Source: Anaerolineales bacterium
GTDB lineage: Bacteria; Chloroflexota; Anaerolineae; Anaerolineales; UBA11579
Assembly (NCBI GenBank): GCA_019454165.1
Contig: CP075367.1
Coordinates: forward strand, 1,900,805-1,964,804
Direction of reading: 5' to 3'
Length of the DNA stretch: 64,000 bases
Made by a program: the position numbers and the translations under genes. The notes beneath the pieces are model-generated. The model saw nothing but the letters and a program-made list of their open reading frames with translations, was not told the DNA's origin and did no database searches. Of the stretch, positions 24,284-34,798 are shown piece after piece; position 1 is the first letter of the stretch; each line of letters opens with the position of its first letter.

Positions 24284-24883
24284 CTAGCGGGAGTAGTACT
24301 CCACCACCTGGTTGACTTCACAGATGATCGGCACTTCCTGCAGTTCAGGCAGGCGCACGTACTTGGCGGCCATGTTCTTCTTGTCCACGTCCAAATACGG
24401 CGGAATGTTGCCGATGCTCTCCAACGCCTCGGTAAAGGCGGGGATCTTGCGGCTCTTCTCGTGCACGGCGATCACGTCACCGGGCTTCACCGAGTATGAA
24501 GGGATGTTGATGCGCTCCCCGTTCACGGTGATGTGGCGGTGCGAGACGAACTGGCGGGCCGCATAGATGGTGCGGGCGAAGCCAGAGCGCAGGACCAGCG
24601 CATCCAGGCGTGATTCGAGCAGCGTGATCAACACCTCAGGCGTACGGCCCATCGAGCGGGACGCCTTCTCCATGTAGCTGCGCATCTGCGCTTCACGGAT
24701 GTTGTACTGGTGGCGCAGGCGCTGCTTCTGCAGCAACTGCAGCTTATAGTCAGAGCTGCGGCGCCACTGGTTCTGGCTGCCGTGCTGGCCCGGGGGGTTC
24801 GGGCGGCGCTCCATGACTTTGATGGCCTTCGGGGTCAGGGGGATGCCCAGCGCCCGAGAGCGTTTAACCTTCGATTCCTTCAT
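24284..24883 (-). CDS. rpsD: 30S ribosomal protein S4 (zinc-free, C-minus form)
   Basis: The 199-residue protein has the S4 core: PNPPGQHGSQNQWRRSSDYKLQLLQKQRLR, then the S4 RNA-binding domain SRLDALVLRSGFARTIYAARQFVSHRHITVNG. S4 nucleates 16S rRNA folding. The N-terminus lacks the four zinc-binding cysteines found in many bacterial S4 proteins, so it is a C-minus form. It stands alone, not in an alpha operon with rpsM, rpsK and rpoA. Either this lineage has only this S4 or it is a paralog made under zinc limitation. The start has AAAGGAAACAGG upstream. Confidence 0.95.
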   Translation of the reverse strand: MKESKVKRSRALGIPLTPKAIKVMERRPNPPGQHGSQNQWRRSSDYKLQLLQKQRLRHQYNIREAQMRSYMEKASRSMGRTPEVLITLLESRLDALVLRSGFARTIYAARQFVSHRHITVNGERINIPSYSVKPGDVIAVHEKSRKIPAFTEALESIGNIPPYLDVDKKNMAAKYVRLPELQEVPIICEVNQVVEYYSR

Positions 24884-25062
24884 CCTGTTTCCTTTGCGTT
24901 TTGTACTCAGCTACCGGTTTGCCGCGGAGCGCACCAACAGCCTGGACAAATGCGCACATTGCTGAAAGGGGCAACAGCGCCGCAAGATGATACTTGCACT
25001 TGCCAGTTTTGGCTAGGGTGCGTTCTCGCACCCAACTACTCAGAATTCCCCTGAGCAACACC

Positions 25063-25110
25063 TTGACAAGTTTGAACGCTTGTTCTATATTAGAACAATA
25101 ATTAGAACAC
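25063..25110 (+). promoter_or_regulatory. recA promoter with SOS box
   Basis: -35 TTGACA (25063-25068), 17-base spacer, -10 TATATT (25086-25091). The spacer holds GAACGCTTGTTC (25074-25085), the GAAC-N4-GTTC LexA box type. It overlaps a second palindrome, GTTCTATATTAGAAC (25082-25096), and TTAGAACA is repeated at 25090 and 25102. Confidence 0.85.
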
Positions 25111-25126
25111 TTGTACAGGAGAGAAG

Positions 25127-26212
25127 ATGGCTGCTGAAAAAGAGCATAACGACGAAAAGATCAAGGTTTTGCAAAAGACCCTGGGTGAGATCACCAAACG
25201 CTATGGCGAAGGCAGCATCATGCGCCTCGGCGAAGCCCACGGCATGGCCGTAGAGGCCATCCCCACCAGCTCCCTCTCGCTCGATATCGCTCTCGGCGTA
25301 GGCGGCATTCCCCGCGGCCGCGTCACCGAGATCTACGGCCCTGAATCTTCGGGCAAGACCACGCTGTGCCAGCACATCGTGGCTGAGGTGCAGAAGCGCG
25401 GCGGCACCGCCGCCTTCATTGACATGGAGCACGCCCTCGACCCCAACTACGCTGCCAAATGCGGCGTAGACATCGAGAAGCTGCTCGTGGCCCAGCCCGA
25501 CACGGGCGAACAGGCCCTCGAGATCGCCGAAGCGCTGGTGCGCTCTGGCGCCATTGACCTCGTAGTGATCGACTCGGTCGCCGCGCTCGTGCCCCGTTCG
25601 GAGATCGAGGGTGATATGGGCGACGCCACCATGGGTATGCAGGCCCGCCTCATGTCGCAGGCCCTGCGCAAGATGTCCGGCGTCATTAAGCAGACCAACA
25701 CCGCCGTCGTTTTCACCAACCAACTGCGCCAGAAGATCGGCGTGATGTTCGGCAACCCGGAAACCACCACCGGCGGCATGGCGCTCAAATTCTACGCTTC
25801 CGTGCGTATGGATGTGCGCCGCATCCAGTCCATCAAGACCGGGCAGGATGTGGTCGGCAACCGCACGCGGGTGCGCGTGGTCAAGAACAAGGTTGCCGCG
25901 CCCTTCCAAGTGGCCGAATTTGACATTATGTATAATGAAGGCATCTCCAAGAGCGGAGACTTACTGGATCTGGCAGTGAATTACGAGATCGTCGCCAAGC
26001 GCGGCTCGTTCTACAACTACGGCGATGACCGCCTGGGCCAGGGCCGTGAAACCGCCAAGGATTACTTGCGCGATCACCCCGAAGTTGCCGATGTGATCGA
26101 ACAGCAGATCCGCGAGAAAGTTCTCAGCCAGCAACCCCTCGCCTATGCCGAGCCAGACGAAACCCTCGCCTTTGAACCCGCCGAAGCCGAACTCGAGGCA
26201 GTCGAAGCTTAA
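25127..26212 (+). CDS. recA: Recombinase RecA
   Basis: A 361-residue RecA. Walker A is [10 protein letters not shown], followed by [14 protein letters not shown], Walker [13 protein letters not shown], the L1/L2 loops with [33 protein letters not shown], and a C-terminal acidic tail ([15 protein letters not shown]). It forms the ATP-dependent filament for strand exchange and activates LexA cleavage. The consensus promoter with a LexA-type box shows that it is itself SOS-controlled. A strong terminator begins 16 bases after the stop. Confidence 0.98.
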   Translation: MAAEKEHNDEKIKVLQKTLGEITKRYGEGSIMRLGEAHGMAVEAIPTSSLSLDIALGVGGIPRGRVTEIYGPESSGKTTLCQHIVAEVQKRGGTAAFIDMEHALDPNYAAKCGVDIEKLLVAQPDTGEQALEIAEALVRSGAIDLVVIDSVAALVPRSEIEGDMGDATMGMQARLMSQALRKMSGVIKQTNTAVVFTNQLRQKIGVMFGNPETTTGGMALKFYASVRMDVRRIQSIKTGQDVVGNRTRVRVVKNKVAAPFQVAEFDIMYNEGISKSGDLLDLAVNYEIVAKRGSFYNYGDDRLGQGRETAKDYLRDHPEVADVIEQQIREKVLSQQPLAYAEPDETLAFEPAEAELEAVEA

Positions 26213-26227
26213 CCAAACTCTTGGTAC

Positions 26228-26275
26228 AAAACGCGCCGTGTCAACAGCAGGTCTGCTGTTGACCGGCGCGTTTTT
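26228..26275 (+). terminator. Strong recA terminator that lies inside the next gene
   Basis: About 19 base pairs, CGCGCCG plus GTCAACAGCA against its complement with a single bulged T, followed by TTTTT. The hairpin contains the likely GTG start and encodes most of the signal peptide of the next gene. Confidence 0.88.
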
Positions 26276-26744
26276 GCTTCTAGCTTGCAGCCGCAGCGTG
26301 CTCCCCGCCGACCAGGGCTACTTCATCGCCCCCACCGTTGTCGGCAACTCACAAGCCATCCAGCTCGAAACACCCACCGCCCCTCCCCCTTCGCCCACAC
26401 CCGAGTGCGAGAACAACCTCGTCTTCCTGCGGGATGTGACCGTGCCGGACGGCACGCGCTTTGCGCCCGGCGCCCCAGTTGAAAAGAGCTGGGAGCTGCG
26501 CAATGACGGCACTTGCGCCTGGATCCAGGGCTATAGCGTGGAGCTGCAGGCCGGCAGCATCGGGCTGGGGGCGGTGCCCCGCCATCCGCTGCCCATCGCC
26601 CAGCCAGGCGAAAGCGTGGTGCTCACCATCCAATTCACCGCGCCCAGCGAGCCGGGCAACTATCGCAGCCTATGGAAAGCGCACGACTTTGCCGGCAACC
26701 CCTTCGGCGTGGGCTTCTATGTAGACATTACTGTTTCGGAGTAA
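26238..26744 (+). CDS. Lipoprotein with NBR1-type Ig-like domain
   Basis: About 168 residues: signal peptide with lipobox FLLLAC, Pro/Thr linker (TPTAPPPSPTPE), then one NBR1-like Ig domain with its typical Trp pattern (FAPGAPVEKSWELRNDGTCAWIQGY and LTIQFTAPSEPGNYRSLWKAHD). Such domains are common on secreted Chloroflexota proteins and probably mediate binding. The start is uncertain. GTG 26238 lies inside the recA terminator stem and lacks a ribosome site. An ATG at 26145 within recA would give a longer, positively charged signal peptide and would make translation read through the terminator. Confidence 0.75.
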   Translation: MSTAGLLLTGAFLLLACSRSVLPADQGYFIAPTVVGNSQAIQLETPTAPPPSPTPECENNLVFLRDVTVPDGTRFAPGAPVEKSWELRNDGTCAWIQGYSVELQAGSIGLGAVPRHPLPIAQPGESVVLTIQFTAPSEPGNYRSLWKAHDFAGNPFGVGFYVDITVSE

Positions 26745-26746
26745 AC

Positions 26747-27226
26747 ATGCGCTCCCCTACCAACGCCACTGCCATCGCATTCCAGGATACCCTTCGCCAT
26801 CACGGCCTGACCGGCACAGTGGTCGAGTTCGAGATCACCACTCGCACCGCAGCCGATGCGGCCGCCGCCATCGGCTGCGAGCTGGGGCAGATCGTCAAAT
26901 CGCTCATCTTCCGCACCGCGGAAGATGAGGCGGTCATCGTGCTGACCAGCGGCAGCAACCGGGTGGACGAGGCCCTGGTGGCCGAGGCCACCGGCGCGGC
27001 GCTGGGCAAGGCCGACGCCGACTTCGTGCGCCAGCTGACCGGCTACGCCATCGGCGGCGTGCCGCCCTTCGGCTACGAGCAGCCGGCCCACACCTACATT
27101 GACGAGGACTTGCTGCAGTACGCCGAGGTGTGGGCGGCGGCCGGCACGCCGCACGCCGTGTTCCCGCTGCCGCCGGATGCGCTAGTGCGCATCAGCGGCG
27201 GCAAGGTGATCCGCGTGCACGGGTAG
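26747..27226 (+). CDS. YbaK/EbsC-type aminoacyl-tRNA deacylase
   Basis: The 159-residue protein matches the YbaK/ProX editing domain: AAAIGCELGQIVKSLIFR carries the invariant lysine that contacts substrate, VIVLTSGSNRVDE, then TGYAIGGVPPFGYE, the conserved G-x-P loop. These enzymes hydrolyse mischarged tRNA, typically Cys- or Ala-tRNA(Pro). The ATG is two bases after the preceding stop, so the two genes are transcribed together, although no functional link is evident. Confidence 0.88.
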   Translation: MRSPTNATAIAFQDTLRHHGLTGTVVEFEITTRTAADAAAAIGCELGQIVKSLIFRTAEDEAVIVLTSGSNRVDEALVAEATGAALGKADADFVRQLTGYAIGGVPPFGYEQPAHTYIDEDLLQYAEVWAAAGTPHAVFPLPPDALVRISGGKVIRVHG

Positions 27227-27237
27227 CATTCCACCGC

Positions 27238-27475
27238 GCACTGTCATTCCGAGCGGGTTTGATAACTTACACCAGACCGCCGAACCCGCCTCAGCGAAGA
27301 ATCCGTAGTCGCACTTCTTCCGAATTTACTCAGAAGGGATAGGTGCACAAACCATCCCACAACGGATCCCTCCTCGGCCTTCGGCCACGTTCGGGATGAC
27401 AAGCTTGGGGATTGCTTCGTCGGCTGAAAGTTGCATGAACATGCAACTTTCAGCATTCCTCGCAATGACGGAGAA
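27238..27475. repeat. Dispersed TCATTCCGA / GGAATCC palindromic repeats
   Basis: This intergenic stretch of 332 bases holds no gene. It contains tcattccgagcgggttt with accagaccgccgaacccgcctcagcgaagaatcc, ggatccctcctcggccttcggcc..cgggatgac, and cttggggattgcttcg..cctcgcaatgacgg, all copies of a family also found at 36540-36750, 38530-38580 and 57466-57530. Confidence 0.7.
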
Positions 27476-27505
27476 ACAAAAAGACCGGCTTTCGCCGGTC
27501 TTTTG
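27476..27505. terminator. Intrinsic hairpin terminator
   Basis: AAAAAGACCGGC/GCCGGTCTTTT with a TTTC loop; it can act on both strands. Confidence 0.85.
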
Positions 27506-27515
27506 CGCTAAAAGT

Positions 27516-27557
27516 GCGAGAGAAACTACCCAGCTTCGCTGGGTAGCGTTTCTCTTT
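27516..27557 (-). terminator. Hairpin directly after ahcY
   Basis: GAGAAAC-TACCCAGC and GCTGGGTA-GTTTCTC form a long stem starting 2 bases after the ahcY stop. The T-tract is weak, and the hairpin at 27476-27505 probably completes termination. Confidence 0.6.
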
Positions 27558-27558
27558 C

Positions 27559-28857
<1,299 letters not shown>

Positions 28858-28861
28858 CTAA

Positions 28862-29821
28862 TTATGCCAGTAGTGACTGCAGCTTTCCGCCATCATCATA
28901 GTGCTGGCGGTAGCGGGTGACGAAATCAGCCACGGAGAAGTGGTGAGTTTGGGGGCCGGCCTGCTCCAGGCAGTAGGTGGCAGCCAGGGAGCCGAGGCGG
29001 CCGCTGGTCTCCCAGTCGAGGCCCAGGCGGAAACCGGTGAGGAAGCCAGCGCGAAAGGCATCGCCGCCGCCGGTGGGATCAACGATGGTGTCGGTGGGCA
29101 CGGCCTCGACCCAGGCTTTGCCATCCTTGGTGTAGATGTCGGCGCCTTTGGGACCGAGGGTGACGACCATGTAATCAAGATGGGCGAGGATGGCTTTGTC
29201 ATCCATGCCGGTCTTGTCTTTGACGAGCTCGAACTCGTATTCGTTCATGAACATGGCGTGGGCCGATTCGACGCCGGTGCGCAGGATGCTGCCATCAAAG
29301 CGCACGATCTGCTGGCTTGGGTCGTAGACGTAGGGGATGCTGAGCTCTTTGCATTCGGCAACATACTGCTGCATGGCGACGGGGTCATTGGGCGAGATGA
29401 TGACGAGCTGCGGCGCGCCGCCTTTGACCTGCTTGAGGGTCAGCTCGGTGGCGCGGGCCATGGCGCCGGGGTAGAAGCTGGCGACCTGGGCGTTGGAGCG
29501 GTCTGTGGTGGCGAAGTACGAGGCGGTGTAGGTGCCCTCGATGACTTCCATATTGGTGGTGTCTACGCCGTGATCGTTGAGGAAGGCGCGGTATTCGGCA
29601 AAGTCTTCGCCGACGGCAGCCATGACGCGCGGCTTGCCGCCGAGCAGAGCCATGGTGTAGGCGATGTTGGGGGCGATGCCGCCGCGGCGGCGGTCTAGCT
29701 TATCTACGAGGAAGGAGAGGCTGATCTTTTCGAGGTGCTCTGCCAGCAGGTGCTCTTTGAAGAGGCCTGGGAAGGTCATGAGGTAATCGTAGGCTACGGA
29801 GCCTGTGATAAGTACATCCAT
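28862..29821 (-). CDS. PfkB-family kinase, probably adenosine/nucleoside kinase
   Basis: The 319-residue ribokinase-fold protein begins MDVLITGSVAYDYLM, has GGIAPNIAYTMALLGG in the sugar-binding region, and the ATP/anion-hole motif DPTGGGDAFRAGF, with the catalytic Asp. The second Gly of the usual GAGD is GGGD. The operon with ahcY suggests that it phosphorylates adenosine to AMP, pulling SAH hydrolysis forward. The family alone would also allow ribokinase or fructokinase. ATG 29821 has GAGG upstream; the longer frame to 29977 has no support. Confidence 0.82.
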   Translation of the reverse strand: MDVLITGSVAYDYLMTFPGLFKEHLLAEHLEKISLSFLVDKLDRRRGGIAPNIAYTMALLGGKPRVMAAVGEDFAEYRAFLNDHGVDTTNMEVIEGTYTASYFATTDRSNAQVASFYPGAMARATELTLKQVKGGAPQLVIISPNDPVAMQQYVAECKELSIPYVYDPSQQIVRFDGSILRTGVESAHAMFMNEYEFELVKDKTGMDDKAILAHLDYMVVTLGPKGADIYTKDGKAWVEAVPTDTIVDPTGGGDAFRAGFLTGFRLGLDWETSGRLGSLAATYCLEQAGPQTHHFSVADFVTRYRQHYDDGGKLQSLLA

Positions 29822-29873
29822 ACTATGCCTCGCCCACGGCGGGGCTGGAGTTGTGGTGTGGGGCAATACACAC

Positions 29874-29907
29874 AAAAACGCCCTCGGGTTTCGAGAGCGT
29901 TCTCCCG
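29874..29907 (-). promoter_or_regulatory. Candidate transcription attenuator in the kinase-ahcY leader
   Basis: On the minus strand AACGCTCTCG/CGAGGGCGTT forms a 10-bp terminator stem followed by five Ts, inside the leader. Upstream bases CGGGAG can pair instead with CUCUCG (29892-29907), disrupting the terminator. No known riboswitch class is recognised. Confidence 0.55.
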
Positions 29908-29922
29908 CGCGTGGCGTACGCA

Positions 29923-29951
29923 AGTTTAGCATGAGGGGGTGGGAATGGCAA
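29923..29951 (-). promoter_or_regulatory. Promoter of the kinase-ahcY operon
   Basis: -35 TTGCCA (29946-29951), 17-base spacer, -10 TAAACT (29923-29928). The leader to the ATG would be about 95 bases. Confidence 0.65.
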
Positions 29952-30032
29952 GGATAGGCAGGAAGGCCCAAAGGCAAGTGAGAAGGCGGAAGTTGGAATG
30001 CAGAAGTAAGCCCGCCTGCCAGGCCAAATCTC

Positions 30033-30038
30033 TATAAT
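30033..30038 (+). promoter_or_regulatory. -10 box of a leaderless promoter
   Basis: TATAAT lies 7 bases before the ATG at 30046 and overlaps the in-frame ATG at 30037, which argues for 30046 as the real start. Confidence 0.6.
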
Positions 30039-30045
30039 GACCGGC

Positions 30046-30342
30046 ATGGATGCCAACACATTGCAGACGCTCGCCACTGCCCTGACGATCTGGGGCGCTA
30101 CCTTCGTTCTGGCCCTGTGGGCCAGTTTGGTGTACTGGACCCACCGGGACGCGGCCGCCAGGCTGCGGGAGCCCAGCCGCCGGCTGCTGGCGGTGCTGCT
30201 GTCGGTGATCCTGTTCATTCCGGGAGTGCTCATCTACATCCTGCTGCGCCCGCAGCGCACGCTGGAGGAGGAGTACCTGCTGACCCTGGAGGAAGAAGCG
30301 CTTTTGCGGGCGATAGAAGAAAGCGAGAGGCGCCACGGGTAG
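30046..30342 (+). CDS. Small membrane protein
   Basis: A 98-residue protein with two hydrophobic helices (LATALTIWGATFVLALWASLVYW, and LLAVLLSVILFIPGVLIYILL) separated by a basic loop (THRDAAARLREPSRR), and a strongly acidic C-terminus (LEEEYLLTLEEEALLRAIEESERR). It is divergent from the kinase-ahcY operon. No family is recognised. The acidic tail is probably cytoplasmic. Confidence 0.65.
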   Translation: MDANTLQTLATALTIWGATFVLALWASLVYWTHRDAAARLREPSRRLLAVLLSVILFIPGVLIYILLRPQRTLEEEYLLTLEEEALLRAIEESERRHG

Positions 30343-30855
30343 AGGGGCAAAGGCAAAAGCGAAGTTAGATTTTTGATTTCAGATTTTAGATTTTTGATTG
30401 GAATTCTGGCCAGGGCGACTTTGATTAGCTGGCTGGTTGATACACACGCTGATGGTGCGCGATAACTATTAATCATCATCATGGTCATTTTTGGCCCCCG
30501 CCCCGCTGTGCTCAAAGTTAAAACATTTGCCGCCAATAGTTGCCCGTAAGCCAGGCTAAATTACAGGAAATGTACTTAATGTCTTAATTGTTTTAACTTC
30601 GCTCCCCCACCCGTCTAGGCAGATTTAGGCTGCAGCAAGACCAGCCACCCGCCCGCGGCAGCCAAGGCAGCCTACGCAGCGGCTAGCGCCGCTGCTAATG
30701 GCGTTTGCTATAAGCAGACGCGTCAGCGACTGCTTACAAACGCCAGCGACGAGATCTATGTACCACGGATGCGGGTGCGGTGGGCGGATTGGGGTGCGGT
30801 GTCAAGGGAACAAACTTGCTTATAATAGAAACGCCACATTATCAGAGGGACAACA
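30343..30855. other. Gene-free region upstream of the HerA-type gene, with hairpins
   Basis: No coding region is supported. It starts with an AT-rich gattttagatttttgatt repeat (also at 34430-34456). Further on are two strong inverted repeats: gcagcggc/gccgctgc (30676-30695) and ggcgtttg...caaacgcc with inner aagcag/ctgctt (30699-30746). A TATAAT box at 30821-30826 may drive the next gene. Confidence 0.5.
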
Positions 30856-33024
30856 ATGCAGGGCACAAAACAAATCCACAGACTCGCTTTTTTGGTAATT
30901 TACTCTTTAGGCTTCCTGCTAGTTTCATATCTGGCATTTGAAACACCACTACCCCCGAATGATGAGAAGGGACTTTGGTTTTATGCTGGATTAGCCTCGC
31001 TATTGATGGGTTACATCTTGACGAGTCCATTCTTCACTCCACCAGGGGATGCGTTTACTAATGCTGTAGCATCCCTTCTCTCACTACTTACAGTTAAGTC
31101 CTTCCCACCAGGAGAAACCTACTTTGCTGCAATGGCACTTTGGTGGTTCCTCATAGGCTATTCAATCCTGGTTCTGACATCAAGCTTTGTAGCAATCATT
31201 TCAAAAGATTCTGAAACTCCCAAGGGGAAAGTGATTGCGTCTGCCGGAATGCTGATTAGCTCTCGATTAGGCAGTCCAAAACTAATGTTTTCCTTGGTTT
31301 ACCTATTTGCATTGCTTTCATTTCATTCAAATAGCCTAAGAGAATTCTTGCCAATCTCGATGGGCTGGATTCTCTGCGTGGGAATGAAACCAGTCGAAGG
31401 ATTTTGGCTCTTTACTCAGCGTTTCATCGAGATAATTTCTGAAAAACGGCCGGAAGTAACAAAAGTTGGCATAGTCGTTGGACACCAGTTTCCTAATGTA
31501 ATACTAGTAAAACAGGAAAGTGAGAAAACCAGCTATGGTGACCCATTATTAGTACCCAGTGATGATGGCGAATCAGGCCTTGCGATTGCAATGGATCACA
31601 TTGGCTTCTCAGATGGAATATGGCTACGAGCTCTACAGTTTAAAAATAAGGTTTCTGACAACACTCTCCCTAAGGGGTTCACTGAATCCGTTTTTGAAGT
31701 CACAAGTGAAAAGGCAACACAATTAGCTGAGGGCAACAAAGCTTGGCAAGACCGAGAAAGTCTAATAGGGATAGTAGCCCCAGAAAGCAACAACACTCAT
31801 ATCCATATTGACATCGCCCGACTCAACATAGATATTGAGGAGGGACGCATTGTCGAAGTCGTAGTCAAAGACAGAAGCGTTCTTTACCAAGTTATCCAAG
31901 GCGTAACTAAAGAAGAAATATTGTTTCAAAAAAACACACGCGGATATGTCCGCGCTGTTGCAAGAAAAATAGGCTCCTGGGATGAGCAGCGCAGAGAATT
32001 CTTGAGCGCAAAATGGGTCGCAGCACCTCACTCTCCAGTCTATCTAAAAACAAAAATCGCCCGACAACAATCAAAGAATTCAGTAGGAGTATTTCCTGGG
32101 ACTTCCTACGAAGTTGACCTAAAGAATATTGACCAACTCGTCACACATAACACAGCCATACTGGGTTTACTCGGCACTGGCAAGAGCTTCTTGACATTTG
32201 AGCTTATTGAGAGGCTTGTTGAAAAAGATGTAAAAGTATTTTGCTTCGACATAACAAATCAGTACCAAAATTACTTGGGCGATTTATGCAATCCTAAACG
32301 TATCCGTGCACGCACGAATGTGCTGAGAAGCATCGGCCCAGAAGGGAAGGATGCCGTATCCCAAAACGTCGAAGAGGGAGGAAGTATTATCAACTTCCGC
32401 GAGGCTGTTAGGAAAATAGTAAGAAATGCACTTGATGCAAGTCGACCGGAACGAGTGTTTATCTTTAATCCACTAGACTTTGAAGTTTGGAGACAAGACT
32501 CAAAACCTTATAAAGACAGGGCCTCAATGGCCAGCTTATCAACCGTTGAGGTCACGCAGATTTTTGTTGAAGAAATATTGAAGCAGTGTCAGGAATTAGG
32601 CATGTTGGACACGGCCAGATGCTGCATTGTTTTTGAGGAAGCTCATTCTCTTATCCCAGAATGGAACTCAGCTGTTGAACCAAACGATTCAAAAGCTGCA
32701 AATGGAATAGCTAAGGCGATCTTACAAGGCCGAAAATACGGGCTAGGATGCTTTGTAGTTACTCAAAGAACAGCGAATGTAACTAAAAGTATCTTAAACC
32801 AGTGCAACACTGTTTTTGCACTACGCTCCTTTGATTCCACTGGCATGGATTTCCTAAAGAATTACATAGGCTCAGATTACACTTCGCTGATATCTACTCT
32901 TGAAGAACGCCACGCTATATTCTTTGGGCGCACATCTTCATCGAAAGATCCAATTCTTATTCAACTAAACAATCGGGATGATTTCCTTGCGTCCTTCAGG
33001 ATCAATGTCGACTGCCAAGAATAA
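30856..33024 (+). CDS. Membrane-anchored HerA/FtsK-type ATPase (DUF87-like)
   Basis: A 722-residue protein. Residues 8-200 carry about five hydrophobic helices (for example LAFLVIYSLGFLLVSYLAF, FAAMALWWFLIGYSILVLTS). Two beta-rich stretches follow (about 205-390: KVGIVVGHQFPNVILV and LIGIVAPE), like the HAS barrel of HerA. The ATPase (about 415-710) has Walker A GLLGTGKS, Walker B CCIVFEEAHSLIP, and HerA-like GRKYGLGCFVVTQRTANVTKSILNQCNT. HerA proteins are hexameric DNA translocases, often partnered with nucleases, but no partner gene is adjacent. The base composition is clearly more AT-rich than its neighbours, pointing to transfer. GAGGGA precedes the ATG. A defence role is possible but unproven. 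Confidence 0.8.
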   Translation: MQGTKQIHRLAFLVIYSLGFLLVSYLAFETPLPPNDEKGLWFYAGLASLLMGYILTSPFFTPPGDAFTNAVASLLSLLTVKSFPPGETYFAAMALWWFLIGYSILVLTSSFVAIISKDSETPKGKVIASAGMLISSRLGSPKLMFSLVYLFALLSFHSNSLREFLPISMGWILCVGMKPVEGFWLFTQRFIEIISEKRPEVTKVGIVVGHQFPNVILVKQESEKTSYGDPLLVPSDDGESGLAIAMDHIGFSDGIWLRALQFKNKVSDNTLPKGFTESVFEVTSEKATQLAEGNKAWQDRESLIGIVAPESNNTHIHIDIARLNIDIEEGRIVEVVVKDRSVLYQVIQGVTKEEILFQKNTRGYVRAVARKIGSWDEQRREFLSAKWVAAPHSPVYLKTKIARQQSKNSVGVFPGTSYEVDLKNIDQLVTHNTAILGLLGTGKSFLTFELIERLVEKDVKVFCFDITNQYQNYLGDLCNPKRIRARTNVLRSIGPEGKDAVSQNVEEGGSIINFREAVRKIVRNALDASRPERVFIFNPLDFEVWRQDSKPYKDRASMASLSTVEVTQIFVEEILKQCQELGMLDTARCCIVFEEAHSLIPEWNSAVEPNDSKAANGIAKAILQGRKYGLGCFVVTQRTANVTKSILNQCNTVFALRSFDSTGMDFLKNYIGSDYTSLISTLEERHAIFFGRTSSSKDPILIQLNNRDDFLASFRINVDCQE

Positions 33025-33112
33025 ACTTTTGCTATTTCTTAGATACCTTACCATCAATGGTTATCACACTACTTGTGAGGCGATTGTACTGCAGTTGACG
33101 TATTGGGAACCC

Positions 33113-34798
<1,686 letters not shown>

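Noticed and set aside
29822..29977. Longer N-terminus for the PfkB kinase
   Set aside because: It would cover the promoter, the attenuator hairpin and their T-run; ATG 29821 begins the conserved first strand.
30343..33112. Prophage or integrative element around the HerA-type gene
   Set aside because: Only one gene is AT-rich, and there is no integrase, attachment-site duplication or phage structural gene. Transfer of a single gene is the most that the sequence supports.
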